Shown here piece by piece: positions 54,980 to 62,713 of a DNA stretch of 64,000 nucleotides (positions are counted from its first letter, which is position 1; each line of letters opens with the position of its first letter). The DNA comes from Marinicauda algicola. Its GTDB lineage: Bacteria; Pseudomonadota; Alphaproteobacteria; Caulobacterales; Maricaulaceae. The position numbers and the translations under genes were made by a program. Below the pieces are notes generated by a model. The model made no database searches. It saw only the letters and a program-made list of their open reading frames with translations, and was not told the origin of the DNA. The stretch lies in NCBI RefSeq assembly GCF_017161425.1, contig NZ_CP071057.1, forward strand, positions 1,364,001 to 1,428,000, given 5' to 3'.

Positions 54980-56029
54980 ATGATCGGGGCGTTTGTACTC
55001 GCGGCAGCACTTTCCCTCACTCAGCAAGCCGATGAAGGCGCACAGGAAACGGGTTCTGCTCCCGAGCCCGACGGGCAGATCCAGGAGGGGCCGGTCCTCA
55101 CGCTCGGCGCCTCGCCCGAGTCCGCTCCTGCCGAGGAGGACGAGCTGGTGGAAACCGCCTCCACCTACGCCTCCTTCCACGAGGAGGTCAGCGCCGCGGG
55201 CCGGCGCGAGCTGCGCTCCGGCCTCGACCTCGACGAGACGATGGATGCGCTCGCCGCCTACTATTCCGATGACCGGCTGGTGGACGCGCAGATCGCCTAT
55301 GCCGCCCTCGTCGCCGCGCAGAATCCCGAATTCATCGACGCGGTGCGCGCGATCGCGGACTATTACGGCAGCGACGTCGCGGCGCAGAGCCTTATGGAGG
55401 ACCCGCTCTTCGTGACCGGCTTCATGGGCGCGGATGCCGCGACCCAGTCGGTGACGAGCGCGATCGGCGAGGATGTCGGGCGCATGGATCAGGTCGGGCT
55501 GCGCTACCGCCAGGCCGCCTACAATCTGCAGACCGAAGCCTGGGCGCAGCGCCGGGCGCGCGACCGCCAGGAACGCCTCGCCGCGATCGAGACCGCGTCG
55601 AACCGGCTGACGACGAATTTCCGCCTGTCCGAGGAGATCGCCCCGGCGGCCGGTGCGCCGACGGCGCAGCGGCTGGGCTCGGCGGCCTCCCTGTTCGAGA
55701 ACGACATCGTCACCGACACGACCGGGCCGATCACCCTGTCCGAGCTGGAAGTGACGGTCGGCCAGCGCCAGCTCGAGCCCGACGAGCGACGCGTGGGCCA
55801 GATCCTCGTCGTCGCCGCGCTGCAGTCCATCGAGGACGGGGATATGGCCTATATGGACCAGCTTCTGTCCAACCCGACGGTGGAGCGCTGCATCGCCTGG
55901 GCGAAGCTCGACCTGCAGCAGTGCGTGGCGGCCGGTCACTTCAAGTACGAGGACGCGTTCTGCATCGCCGAGCACGCACTGGGGGACGTTGCCGACTGCC
56001 TGACCACGGCCCGTATCGTCTCGAATTGA
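54980..56029 (+). CDS. Exported helical protein, unknown
   Basis: A 349-residue protein with a short signal peptide (MIGAFVLAAALSL) and an acidic Pro/Glu-rich stretch to ~60, then a helical body (RRELRSGLDLDETMDALAAYYS, AQIAYAALVAAQNP). Four cysteines are grouped at the C-terminus (ERCIAWAKL, QQCVAAG, AFCIAEH, ADCLTTAR), suggesting two disulphides. No family is recognised. It is divergent from the DivJ-like kinase and ends before a strong terminator. Confidence 0.65.
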   Translation: MIGAFVLAAALSLTQQADEGAQETGSAPEPDGQIQEGPVLTLGASPESAPAEEDELVETASTYASFHEEVSAAGRRELRSGLDLDETMDALAAYYSDDRLVDAQIAYAALVAAQNPEFIDAVRAIADYYGSDVAAQSLMEDPLFVTGFMGADAATQSVTSAIGEDVGRMDQVGLRYRQAAYNLQTEAWAQRRARDRQERLAAIETASNRLTTNFRLSEEIAPAAGAPTAQRLGSAASLFENDIVTDTTGPITLSELEVTVGQRQLEPDERRVGQILVVAALQSIEDGDMAYMDQLLSNPTVERCIAWAKLDLQQCVAAGHFKYEDAFCIAEHALGDVADCLTTARIVSN

Positions 56030-56085
56030 AACACTGTTCTGAATCAAAGACTAAGAATGGTTCAGTATTAAGCGTGCATTTACCG

Positions 56086-56121
56086 AAAGCCGGGGTTTCG
56101 GTGGCAAAACCCCGGCTTTTT
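56086..56121 (+). terminator. Rho-independent terminator
   Basis: AAAGCCGGGGTTT pairs perfectly with AAACCCCGGCTTT (13 pairs, eight-base loop) and is followed by TTTTT. It lies 57 bases after the stop of the exported protein gene at 54980-56029. It is the clearest intrinsic terminator in the window. Confidence 0.9.
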
Positions 56122-56175
56122 CTCTAGCCTCGATCTTGCTTCGGAGCCCCCGAAGGAAGAAGTCGAGGCGGAAAG

Positions 56176-56484
56176 ATGCTCTTCATCCTGCGCGCAGCCT
56201 TCTGGATCAGCGTCGTCGCGGCCTTCACGCCGCCGCAATTCCACATGTCCGAGGACAGCCCGCTGACGGGCCTCATCCTCGCCGCGGTGGACGAGCCGGG
56301 CCACGACGCGATCGGGGAGGTGATCTCCGCCTCGCAGGAGACGCGCTCGGATTTCTGCCGCCAGTATGCCGAGGTCTGCGCCGTCGGGGAGCAGGCCGGC
56401 AGCTTTGCCGGCTTCCTCGGCGACGTCGCCGTGGCCCGGGTGGAGAGCTGGGCGGCCGCACAGGGCGCCGACACCCGGGGCTGA
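56176..56484 (+). CDS. DUF5330 family protein
   Basis: A 102-residue protein with an N-terminal membrane or signal segment (MLFILRAAFWISVVAAF) and the pattern of a small alphaproteobacterial family: a SASQETRSDFCRQYAEVC stretch with a cysteine pair, then an amphipathic C-terminal helix. It starts 47 bases before sufE on the same strand, as in relatives. The function is unknown. Confidence 0.75.
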   Translation: MLFILRAAFWISVVAAFTPPQFHMSEDSPLTGLILAAVDEPGHDAIGEVISASQETRSDFCRQYAEVCAVGEQAGSFAGFLGDVAVARVESWAAAQGADTRG

Positions 56485-56529
56485 TCGCGCGCCCTTGCCC
56501 GTGCGGGCCATGATGGCTACCTCACGGGA

Positions 56530-56952
56530 ATGAACACCATCCAGGACGATATCGACGCCCTCGTCGACGAATTCGACCTCCTCGGCGACTGGGAGGAGCG
56601 CTACCGCTATCTCATCGAGCTCGGCCAGGCCCTGCCCGGCCTCGCTGCGCACGAATATGCCGACGAGCACAAGGTGAAGGGTTGCGTGAGCCAGGTCTGG
56701 CTGGTGCTCGAAGACATGGACGGCCGGCTGGTAGTACGCGGCGACAGCGACGCCCACATCGTCAAGGGCCTCGTCGCCCTGATGGTGCGCCTCTATTCCG
56801 GGCGCACGCCGCAGGAGGCGCTCGAGATCGATCCGGCCAGGGTGCTCGCCCGCATCGGGTTGGCCGAGCACCTCTCCCCGCAACGCTCCAACGGCCTGGC
56901 CTCGATGGTGCAGCGCATTCGGGCCGAGGCGAAGGAGCGCGCCGCGGCGTGA
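56530..56952 (+). CDS. sufE: Cysteine desulphuration protein SufE
   Basis: A 140-residue SufE that takes persulphide sulphur from SufS and passes it on for iron-sulphur cluster assembly. The acceptor cysteine is in HKVKGCVSQVWL. Other family marks are LLGDWEERYRYLIELG at the N-terminus and KGLVALMVRLYSGRTPQE, then GLAEHLSPQRSNGL. No other suf genes are near; erpA is about 19 kb away in this window. Confidence 0.94.
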   Translation: MNTIQDDIDALVDEFDLLGDWEERYRYLIELGQALPGLAAHEYADEHKVKGCVSQVWLVLEDMDGRLVVRGDSDAHIVKGLVALMVRLYSGRTPQEALEIDPARVLARIGLAEHLSPQRSNGLASMVQRIRAEAKERAAA

Positions 56953-57149
56953 GGCCTGGCCTGGCCCCTTCCCGCGTCACTCGCGCTCACCGCCCGCAAC
57001 GGCGCCCACGTGCCTGAAGCCACAGAGCTTTCCGCGATTTAATCTGTCTCTCGCATTTCACGGTTGGCCGGGCGCACGCGCTCTGCTATCGCGCGGCCCT
57101 TGGCTCATCCGCCTTCAAGAGCGGAATTTCGATAGAGAGATCTTCCCCC

Positions 57150-57947
57150 ATGAAAACCGGTTTCCTGTCCTTCGTCGGCCTCGCCGCCGCGCTCGTCGCC
57201 CCTGCGCACGCCCAGGAGCTCCAGCCCTTCCAGCAGGCCGCGCTCGACCGCGTGCTCGCGAGCTATCCTGCCGAGGAGCGTGCCATGCTGCGCCCGCAGC
57301 TGGAAATGATGTTCTCCCAGATGGATGCCGCGACCATCGCCATGATGGAAGAGGCGATGATGAACCAGGCCGAGCCGGTCGAGGACGACTTAGACTACGA
57401 GGAGGCCAGCGAGGACGACCTTGCCTTCAACACCGCTCAGTACGAGCCCATCGCCACGGCATATTTCGAGATCGGGACGGCCTTCGACGCCTTCGTCGCG
57501 CAGGCTGCGGCCCGGCATGCCCCGGAAGCGCCCTACGCGGTCTGGGGTCAGGCCTGGCGCTATGAACTTCCGTCGCTGGACGTGTTCGAACTCGATCTCG
57601 GTGCGGATCCGCGCGCCTATCTCGCGCGCATCGAGATGATGGCGCCCCATGACGGGCGCTATCGCTTCGATCTGCCGGCTGCCCCGACCGGGTTCGATAC
57701 GGCGGGCGTGGAGGCCGCTCTCGCCGAGGCCTTCGAAGCGTATCAGGCGCTCGGCGAGCGCTTCGAGACGCGCATCCGCGCGCTCGCGGCCGCGGACGAC
57801 CATGACGGCGCCCACGAGCATGAAGGACAGGCGCGCGGCGAACTCGCCGCCATCGAGGAGCGTCTGAGCGCCCGCCTGCAGGCGCTCGCCCCTATGGATC
57901 GCGGCGAGATCGCCGAGGCCCTGATGAACGGGCAGAGGCTGAACTAG
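57150..57947 (+). CDS. Exported acidic helical protein, unknown
   Basis: A 265-residue protein with a signal peptide (LSFVGLAAALVAPAHAQ). The mature part is very acidic around 70-95 and methionine-rich around 48-72 (MLRPQLEMMFSQMDAATIAMM); the rest is helical with a YEPIATAYFEIGTAFDAFV segment and an HDGAHEHEG histidine cluster near 220. No family is recognised. Its stop overlaps the stop of the convergent DUF6456 gene by three bases. Confidence 0.65.
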   Translation: MKTGFLSFVGLAAALVAPAHAQELQPFQQAALDRVLASYPAEERAMLRPQLEMMFSQMDAATIAMMEEAMMNQAEPVEDDLDYEEASEDDLAFNTAQYEPIATAYFEIGTAFDAFVAQAAARHAPEAPYAVWGQAWRYELPSLDVFELDLGADPRAYLARIEMMAPHDGRYRFDLPAAPTGFDTAGVEAALAEAFEAYQALGERFETRIRALAAADDHDGAHEHEGQARGELAAIEERLSARLQALAPMDRGEIAEALMNGQRLN

Positions 57948-58720
57948 CCCGCGAACGGATCCGCCACCTTCGGCGCGCGCCTCATGCCGTAATGGATGGC
58001 GAGGCGTTCCAGGGCGAGCTTCAGGGCCGGCGCGCCGGCGCGGGCCGGCCAGCCGAGATCGCGCTCGGCCGCGCTCATCCCGCTCTCGCGCAGGCAGACA
58101 TTGACCAGCAGCCGGTCGAAGCCCGGCCCCACGGCGGCCAGCGCGTCCATCACGCGGCGTTTCGCGTCCAGGCGCGCGACGGGCGCATCGCCGGGGTCGA
58201 AGCGGAATGCCGGCGTCCTGCCGCGGGGCGCGCGCGTCCAGTCGCTCATCGCCGGCGCACCCATGGCCGAGCGGTGAAAGTCGGCGCGCAGGCGTTCGCC
58301 CGCCATCACCTGATCGGGCTCGAGCAGAGGCGGACGCCCGTGGCAAGCCCTAGCGTAGCGCGCCGGCGGGGACTCGGAGAGATTGGCGATGACGGTCTCG
58401 ATCCGGCCCTGCCGGTCGATGACGTCGCGCGGGCCGAGATCGCAATGCTGGTGGGCGAAGCGGTCCTGGGCTTCGCCGGGTGCATCGGCGCGGTGTAGCG
58501 CCATGCGTCCGGCGCCGGTGAGCACGAAACAGTCTTTGCCCGCAGCCGCGATCGCACCGGCGCTGAGCGCCGCGGCGGTCTCCTTCGCGCTGGCCACCGC
58601 GAAAGGGCGCCGGCGCCGGTCGGAGCCGGCATAGACGCCGTAGCCGGTGCGCCCGCCCGGCAGCGGGGCGAGCACGCGGCCGGGCTTGGCCAGGCGCACC
58701 ATCCAGGAGGGCGCGCTCAC
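57944..58720 (-). CDS. DUF6456 domain protein
   Basis: A 258-residue protein starting at a GTG that overlaps the upstream stop (GTGA). The C-terminal ~150 residues match the DUF6456 pattern: ANLSESPPARYARACHGRPPLLEPDQVMAGERLRADFHRS-like sequence, DAKRRVMDALAAVGPGFDRLLVNVCL and LGWPARAGAPALKLALERLAIHYG. The N-terminus resembles a small winged or barrel domain. The last segment looks like a DNA- or protein-binding helical domain. In relatives it is fused or paired with a helix-turn-helix protein, as here. Function unknown. Confidence 0.78.
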   Translation of the reverse strand: MSAPSWMVRLAKPGRVLAPLPGGRTGYGVYAGSDRRRRPFAVASAKETAAALSAGAIAAAGKDCFVLTGAGRMALHRADAPGEAQDRFAHQHCDLGPRDVIDRQGRIETVIANLSESPPARYARACHGRPPLLEPDQVMAGERLRADFHRSAMGAPAMSDWTRAPRGRTPAFRFDPGDAPVARLDAKRRVMDALAAVGPGFDRLLVNVCLRESGMSAAERDLGWPARAGAPALKLALERLAIHYGMRRAPKVADPFAG

Positions 58721-59082
58721 GCCGCGATCTCCTCGCAGGCGCCGCGCCCGGGCGGCGGCGGAGCGGCCCGCAGGCAGGCCTCCAGCGCGTCGAGAAAACC
58801 GTCGAAGCCCGGCTCGTCGCGCCGGTCCTCGATGCGGTGGCAAGCATAGGCCGCCGTCGTGCGGTCGCGCCCGAAGGCGTCGCCGACGCGCGCGAGCGAG
58901 AGTTCGAACGCCACGTGGGCGAGGTACATCGCCACCTGCCGGGCGAGCGCGACCTTCGCCGAGCGCCGGGTCGGCGCCGCGATCTCCTCCACCGGAACGT
59001 CGAATGCATAGGCGACCGCCTGCTGGGCGAGGCGGGCGCGGGCGCGGTCGAGCCGGGCCCTGCTGATCTTGTCCTCCGTCAT
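58717..59082 (-). CDS. DnaA domain IV-like helix-turn-helix protein
   Basis: A 121-residue protein whose residues ~35-95 match the DNA-binding domain of DnaA: VALARQVAMYLAHVAFELSLARVGDAFGRDRTTAAYACHRIED, quoted here only by its key parts ARQVAMYL, VGDAFGRDRTT and HRIED. There is no ATPase domain. The RDRTT box corresponds to the RDHTT that reads the DnaA box. Start ATG 59082 is favoured over one 81 bases upstream. It is coupled to the DUF6456 gene and could compete with or help DnaA, or act as a transcription factor. Confidence 0.75.
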   Translation of the reverse strand: MTEDKISRARLDRARARLAQQAVAYAFDVPVEEIAAPTRRSAKVALARQVAMYLAHVAFELSLARVGDAFGRDRTTAAYACHRIEDRRDEPGFDGFLDALEACLRAAPPPPGRGACEEIAA

Positions 59083-59118
59083 CCTCGTCTGTCTCCATCC
59101 ATGCCGAAGCGATGGCCC

Positions 59119-59133
59119 GATGTTAGGAACATC
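59119..59133. promoter_or_regulatory. Palindrome upstream of the DnaA-like gene
   Basis: GATGTT-AGG-AACATC is a perfect inverted repeat 37-51 bases upstream of the start at 59082. Its position suits an operator, perhaps for autoregulation. The binder is unknown. Confidence 0.4.
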
Positions 59134-59215
59134 AGGGGAACACGAGGATAACTTTCCTATCAAGGGCGCAGAGCGGGTGCTTACACTCTAATAAGTTGAG
59201 TTCCTGCGCGCTCCG

Positions 59216-60955
59216 CTAGAGCGGGGAGAAGTACGCCACGACAAGCACCAGGGCGAGGATGATCGCGGTCCAGAGCGCCATCAGGCCGGACGGGAATTCG
59301 CGCGCGAGCGCCCCGCCCGGGCTGAACAGGTGGTGGAGCCGTCCGCCGATCCCGCCGATCAGCGCGCCGAGACCGCGCTCGACATGGCCGATCAGCTTGA
59401 TCGTCATCGCCGCGCCCCAGCGCACCGCCCCGTCGCCCACCTTGCGGTAGACCCAGTCGAAATCGAGGATCGTGATGTCGCGCTCCTGGGGATAGAGCTT
59501 GAACTTCACCAGGAAGGTGAACGCGAACAGCGCCGCGATGAGGAGCTGCATCTGCCCGACCACGTGGTCGAACGTGTAGGGCTCGTAGGCCACATCATAG
59601 GGCAGCAGGTTGTAGAGCACCCCGTAATTGACCCCGAGATAGATGCACAGGAAGGAGGCGAGCCCCATGGCGACGAGCATGTTGAGCGGGGCTTCTCTGG
59701 GGCGCTTGCCGCTGTCGTGGGCGAAGAAGGTGAAGAACGGGATCTTGATGCCCGAGTGCTCGAGCACGCCCGCCGAGGCGAAGACCAGGATGATGAAGGG
59801 AATGCCGTAGTCGGCCTTCAGCACCGCGGAGATGGTCAGCGCCTTCGCGACGAAGCCGGAGAAGAGCGGGAAGGCCGAGATCGCCGCCGCCCCGACGAGG
59901 CAGAACACCGTGGTGAACGGCATCGACTTGTAGAGCCCGCCGAGCTCGCTCGCCTTGCATGTGCCCACCCGGTGCAGCACCGCGCCCATGCTCATGAACA
60001 GCAGCGCCTTGTAGATGATGTGCACGAAGGCGTGCGCGGCCGCGCCGTTGAGGCCGAGCTCGGTGCCCACCCCGATGCCGGCGACCATGAAGCCGAGCTG
60101 GTTGTTCAGCGAATAGGCGAGCACGCGCCTGAGATCGTTCTCGATCACCGCGTAGAAGACCGGGAAGGCGGTCATGATCGCGCCGATCCAGACCAGGATG
60201 TCCTCGCCGGCATAGCCGCGCGCGAGGGCGTAGATGGCGAGCTTGGTGGTGAAGGCCGACAGCACGACCGCGCCGGTGGCGGTCGCCTTGGGATAGGCGT
60301 CCTGCAGCCAGTTGTGCAGGAAGGGGAAGGCCGCCTTGATGCCGAAGGCCAGGAAGATGACCTTGCCCGCCGTCGTGTCGAGGCCGAACACGCCGACATC
60401 GCCGAGCCCGCCCATCTGCCAGCTGCCGGTCTGGCGCGCCCACAGGATCGCGCCGGCGAGCAGGATCACGCCGGACAGGACCTGGATCGCGAGATAGCGC
60501 AGACCCGCCCGGTAGGCCGCCTGCGTGCCGGCCGCGAAGATCATGAAGACCGAGCTGATCGCGGTGACTTCCCAGAAGAAGAACAGCGTCAGGAGGTCGC
60601 CCGCGAACACCGCGCCAAGCCCTGCGCCGGTATAGATCAGCGCGGCCGCATCGGTGACGCGGTTATTCTCGTGCAGCGCGTAGATCGCGTTGAGCAGGCT
60701 GACCAGGATGAAGACCAGGCCCCAGACCCGCGACAGGGAGTCGTAGCGATAGGTCTCGAAGGTGAATCCGGCGACCTCGAACACGCCGTAGGTGCCGATG
60801 GCCGGGGTGGCCAGCATCACGATACCGGCGGCTACCGGCGCGGCGAGCATCAGCGCCTTTCTCACGCCGTGCGGCGCGAGGAGGGTCAGCAGGCCGGCGA
60901 TCAGGACGGGCCAGGCCGGGGACAGGCCGGCGAACGGGGTCAGGAGCTCACTCAT
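59216..60955 (-). CDS. Mrp/Mnh-type antiporter subunit D-like protein (long form)
   Basis: A 579-residue protein with about 14 to 16 membrane segments, related to NuoL/M/N and MrpA/D. Key marks are LLTLFFFWEVTAISS (membrane Glu), AFGIKAAFPFLHNWLQDAYPKA (Lys and His), and ENDLRRVLAYSLNNQLGFM. The C-terminal ~100 residues extend past the antiporter core with amphipathic helices and a final membrane helix. It likely moves protons or sodium across the inner membrane. Its start overlaps the previous gene by eight bases; it is the last gene of the operon. Confidence 0.85.
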   Translation of the reverse strand: MSELLTPFAGLSPAWPVLIAGLLTLLAPHGVRKALMLAAPVAAGIVMLATPAIGTYGVFEVAGFTFETYRYDSLSRVWGLVFILVSLLNAIYALHENNRVTDAAALIYTGAGLGAVFAGDLLTLFFFWEVTAISSVFMIFAAGTQAAYRAGLRYLAIQVLSGVILLAGAILWARQTGSWQMGGLGDVGVFGLDTTAGKVIFLAFGIKAAFPFLHNWLQDAYPKATATGAVVLSAFTTKLAIYALARGYAGEDILVWIGAIMTAFPVFYAVIENDLRRVLAYSLNNQLGFMVAGIGVGTELGLNGAAAHAFVHIIYKALLFMSMGAVLHRVGTCKASELGGLYKSMPFTTVFCLVGAAAISAFPLFSGFVAKALTISAVLKADYGIPFIILVFASAGVLEHSGIKIPFFTFFAHDSGKRPREAPLNMLVAMGLASFLCIYLGVNYGVLYNLLPYDVAYEPYTFDHVVGQMQLLIAALFAFTFLVKFKLYPQERDITILDFDWVYRKVGDGAVRWGAAMTIKLIGHVERGLGALIGGIGGRLHHLFSPGGALAREFPSGLMALWTAIILALVLVVAYFSPL

Positions 60956-61244
60956 CGTCGCCGTCCTGCCTGTAGTAGTCCGGGCGCCGTCCGAGCAGGG
61001 CGCGCAGCGGCCAGCCGGCCAGCACCGCCAGGCAGAAGCCGAAGAAGCCCTCCAGCTCGTAGAAGCCGAACAGGGCTTCCCACTTCGCGGCGTGGCGCGG
61101 GTGGATCGCCTCCACGATCAGAAGCCCGATCGCGAGCGCCCCGAAGATGTAGAACGGCGCCTGGCGGACGGCCGGCCTGTCCAGCCACAGGAAGTGGCGC
61201 GAGACCGGATGGATGTCGTCGTCGCGTTCGGGAGCGTCGCTCAT
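60948..61244 (-). CDS. Small two-helix membrane protein in antiporter operon
   Basis: A 98-residue protein with two hydrophobic segments (APFYIFGALAIGLLIVEAI and FFGFCLAVLAGWPL) separated by HPRHAAKWEALFGFYELEG. The N-terminus is acidic and the C-terminus basic, then acidic. It overlaps both neighbours (ATGA with the 490-residue subunit, eight bases with the 579-residue subunit), so it is made in step with them. No family name is recognised; it may be an assembly or accessory subunit. Confidence 0.75.
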   Translation of the reverse strand: MSDAPERDDDIHPVSRHFLWLDRPAVRQAPFYIFGALAIGLLIVEAIHPRHAAKWEALFGFYELEGFFGFCLAVLAGWPLRALLGRRPDYYRQDGDDE

Positions 61245-62713
61245 GGCCGCATCTCCGTGGTGAAGACTGGTTCGAGATAGTCCACGAGGGGACCGATCGC
61301 GAAGAACAGCGCGATCGTGCCGATCGCGGTGATCACCGGCGCAGCCACGGCCAGCAGGGGCGGCAGGCCGGATTTCATCGGACTCTCGGCCGGACCCTTC
61401 CTGAAGAAGGCGCGGAACGCCACCGGCAGGAGATAGCCGATATTCAGGATCGTCGAGGCGATGAGCATGGCCATCAGCCAGGGCTGGCCCGCCGCCGTCG
61501 CGCCCTCCATCAGGAAGAGCTTCGCCCACACCCCGCCGAAGGGCGGCAGGCCGATGATCGACAGCGCGCCGATGGTGAAGGCGATGAAGGTCGCCGGCAT
61601 GTAGCGCCCGAGCCCGTCGAGCTGGGAGATCTCGGTCTTCTTGGTGCCGGTGTAGATCGCGCCGGCGGTCATGAAGAGCGTGATCTTGCCGAAGGCGTGC
61701 ATGACGATCTGCACCGCCGCACCCAGCAGCGCGATCGGGGTCGCCAGCATCGCGCCGAGCGTGATGTAGGACAGCTGGGAGACGGTCGAATAGGCGAGCC
61801 GGGCCTTCAGATTGTCCTTTGTCATGGCGATGACCGAGGCGAGCACGATGGAGATGCCGGCCACCCAGGCCAGCGCGTCGGCCATCGGCAGCTCGCGCAT
61901 GAATTCCGGCCCGAAGGTGTAGGTGGACACCTTCAGCATGGTGAACACGCCCGCCTTCACCACGGCCACCGCATGCAGCAGGGCCGAGACCGGGGTCGGC
62001 GCGACCATGGCGTTGGGCAGCCAGGGATGGACCGGCATCAGCGCGGCCTTGCCGATCCCGAAGGCGAAGAGCAGCAGCAGGATGCCGCCCGTCGTCACCG
62101 AGACGGCGCCGGACAGGATGCCGCCGGCAGCGAAATCGGTCGTTCCGGCGAAGTACCAGACCGCGAAGACGGCGGGCAGGAGCAGGCCGATCGAGGTCGT
62201 CAGCAGGATGCCGAGATAGATGCTCGCGCCCTTCCTCGCCTTCGCATCGCCCTTGTGGGCGACGAGAGGATAGGTGGAGAGCGTCAGAGCCTCGTAGAAG
62301 AAGAACAGGGTCAGCAGGTTGCCCGCGAGCGCGATGCCCATCGCCGAGGCGATGGCGATCGTGAAGCAGAGATAGAACCGGGTCTGGTCCTTCTCCTTGT
62401 TGCCGCGCATGTAGCCGATCGAGAACAGGGAGTTCACGATCCACAGCCCGCTCGCCACCATGGCGAAGACCGCGCCCAGCGGCTCGAGCTTGAAGGCGAG
62501 CGACAGGCCCGGCGCGAACTCGATGAGTTCGACCTCCGGCTGGGACGGCGCGATCTCCACGAGCCAGGCGACGATCACGGCGAGCACGACCGCCGAGATC
62601 AGCGTGGCGGCCTCGCGCAGGTTCGGCATGTTGCCGAACACCACCACGCCGACCCCGCCGATCAGCGGGACGACGAGGGCGAGCGCCAGCGCGAGTTCGG
62701 GGGTCCAGTTCAT
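61241..62713 (-). CDS. Mrp/Mnh-type antiporter subunit D-like protein (490 residues)
   Basis: A 490-residue protein with about 14 membrane segments and the proton-antiporter core: LLTLFFFYEALTLSTYPLV with the membrane Glu, FGIGKAALMPVHPWLPNAMVAPTPVSALLHAVAVVKAG with key Lys and His residues (quoted in part), and DNLKARLAYSTVSQLSY. It resembles MrpD/NuoN-type subunits of monovalent cation/proton antiporters. It overlaps the next subunit gene by four bases on each side. Confidence 0.86.
   Translation of the reverse strand: MNWTPELALALALVVPLIGGVGVVVFGNMPNLREAATLISAVVLAVIVAWLVEIAPSQPEVELIEFAPGLSLAFKLEPLGAVFAMVASGLWIVNSLFSIGYMRGNKEKDQTRFYLCFTIAIASAMGIALAGNLLTLFFFYEALTLSTYPLVAHKGDAKARKGASIYLGILLTTSIGLLLPAVFAVWYFAGTTDFAAGGILSGAVSVTTGGILLLLFAFGIGKAALMPVHPWLPNAMVAPTPVSALLHAVAVVKAGVFTMLKVSTYTFGPEFMRELPMADALAWVAGISIVLASVIAMTKDNLKARLAYSTVSQLSYITLGAMLATPIALLGAAVQIVMHAFGKITLFMTAGAIYTGTKKTEISQLDGLGRYMPATFIAFTIGALSIIGLPPFGGVWAKLFLMEGATAAGQPWLMAMLIASTILNIGYLLPVAFRAFFRKGPAESPMKSGLPPLLAVAAPVITAIGTIALFFAIGPLVDYLEPVFTTEMRP

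Noticed and set aside
56068-56082. Another CtrA-like match, TTAA-N7-TTTA
   Set aside because: It lies between a gene's stop and its terminator, where a promoter element for the next gene is unlikely; it shows that one-mismatch matches can be chance.
59143-59151. DnaA-box-like 9-mer TTATCCTCG on the minus strand near the DnaA-domain-IV-like gene
   Set aside because: It has mismatches in the conserved 3' half and is a single copy, so it does not support an origin or DnaA control.
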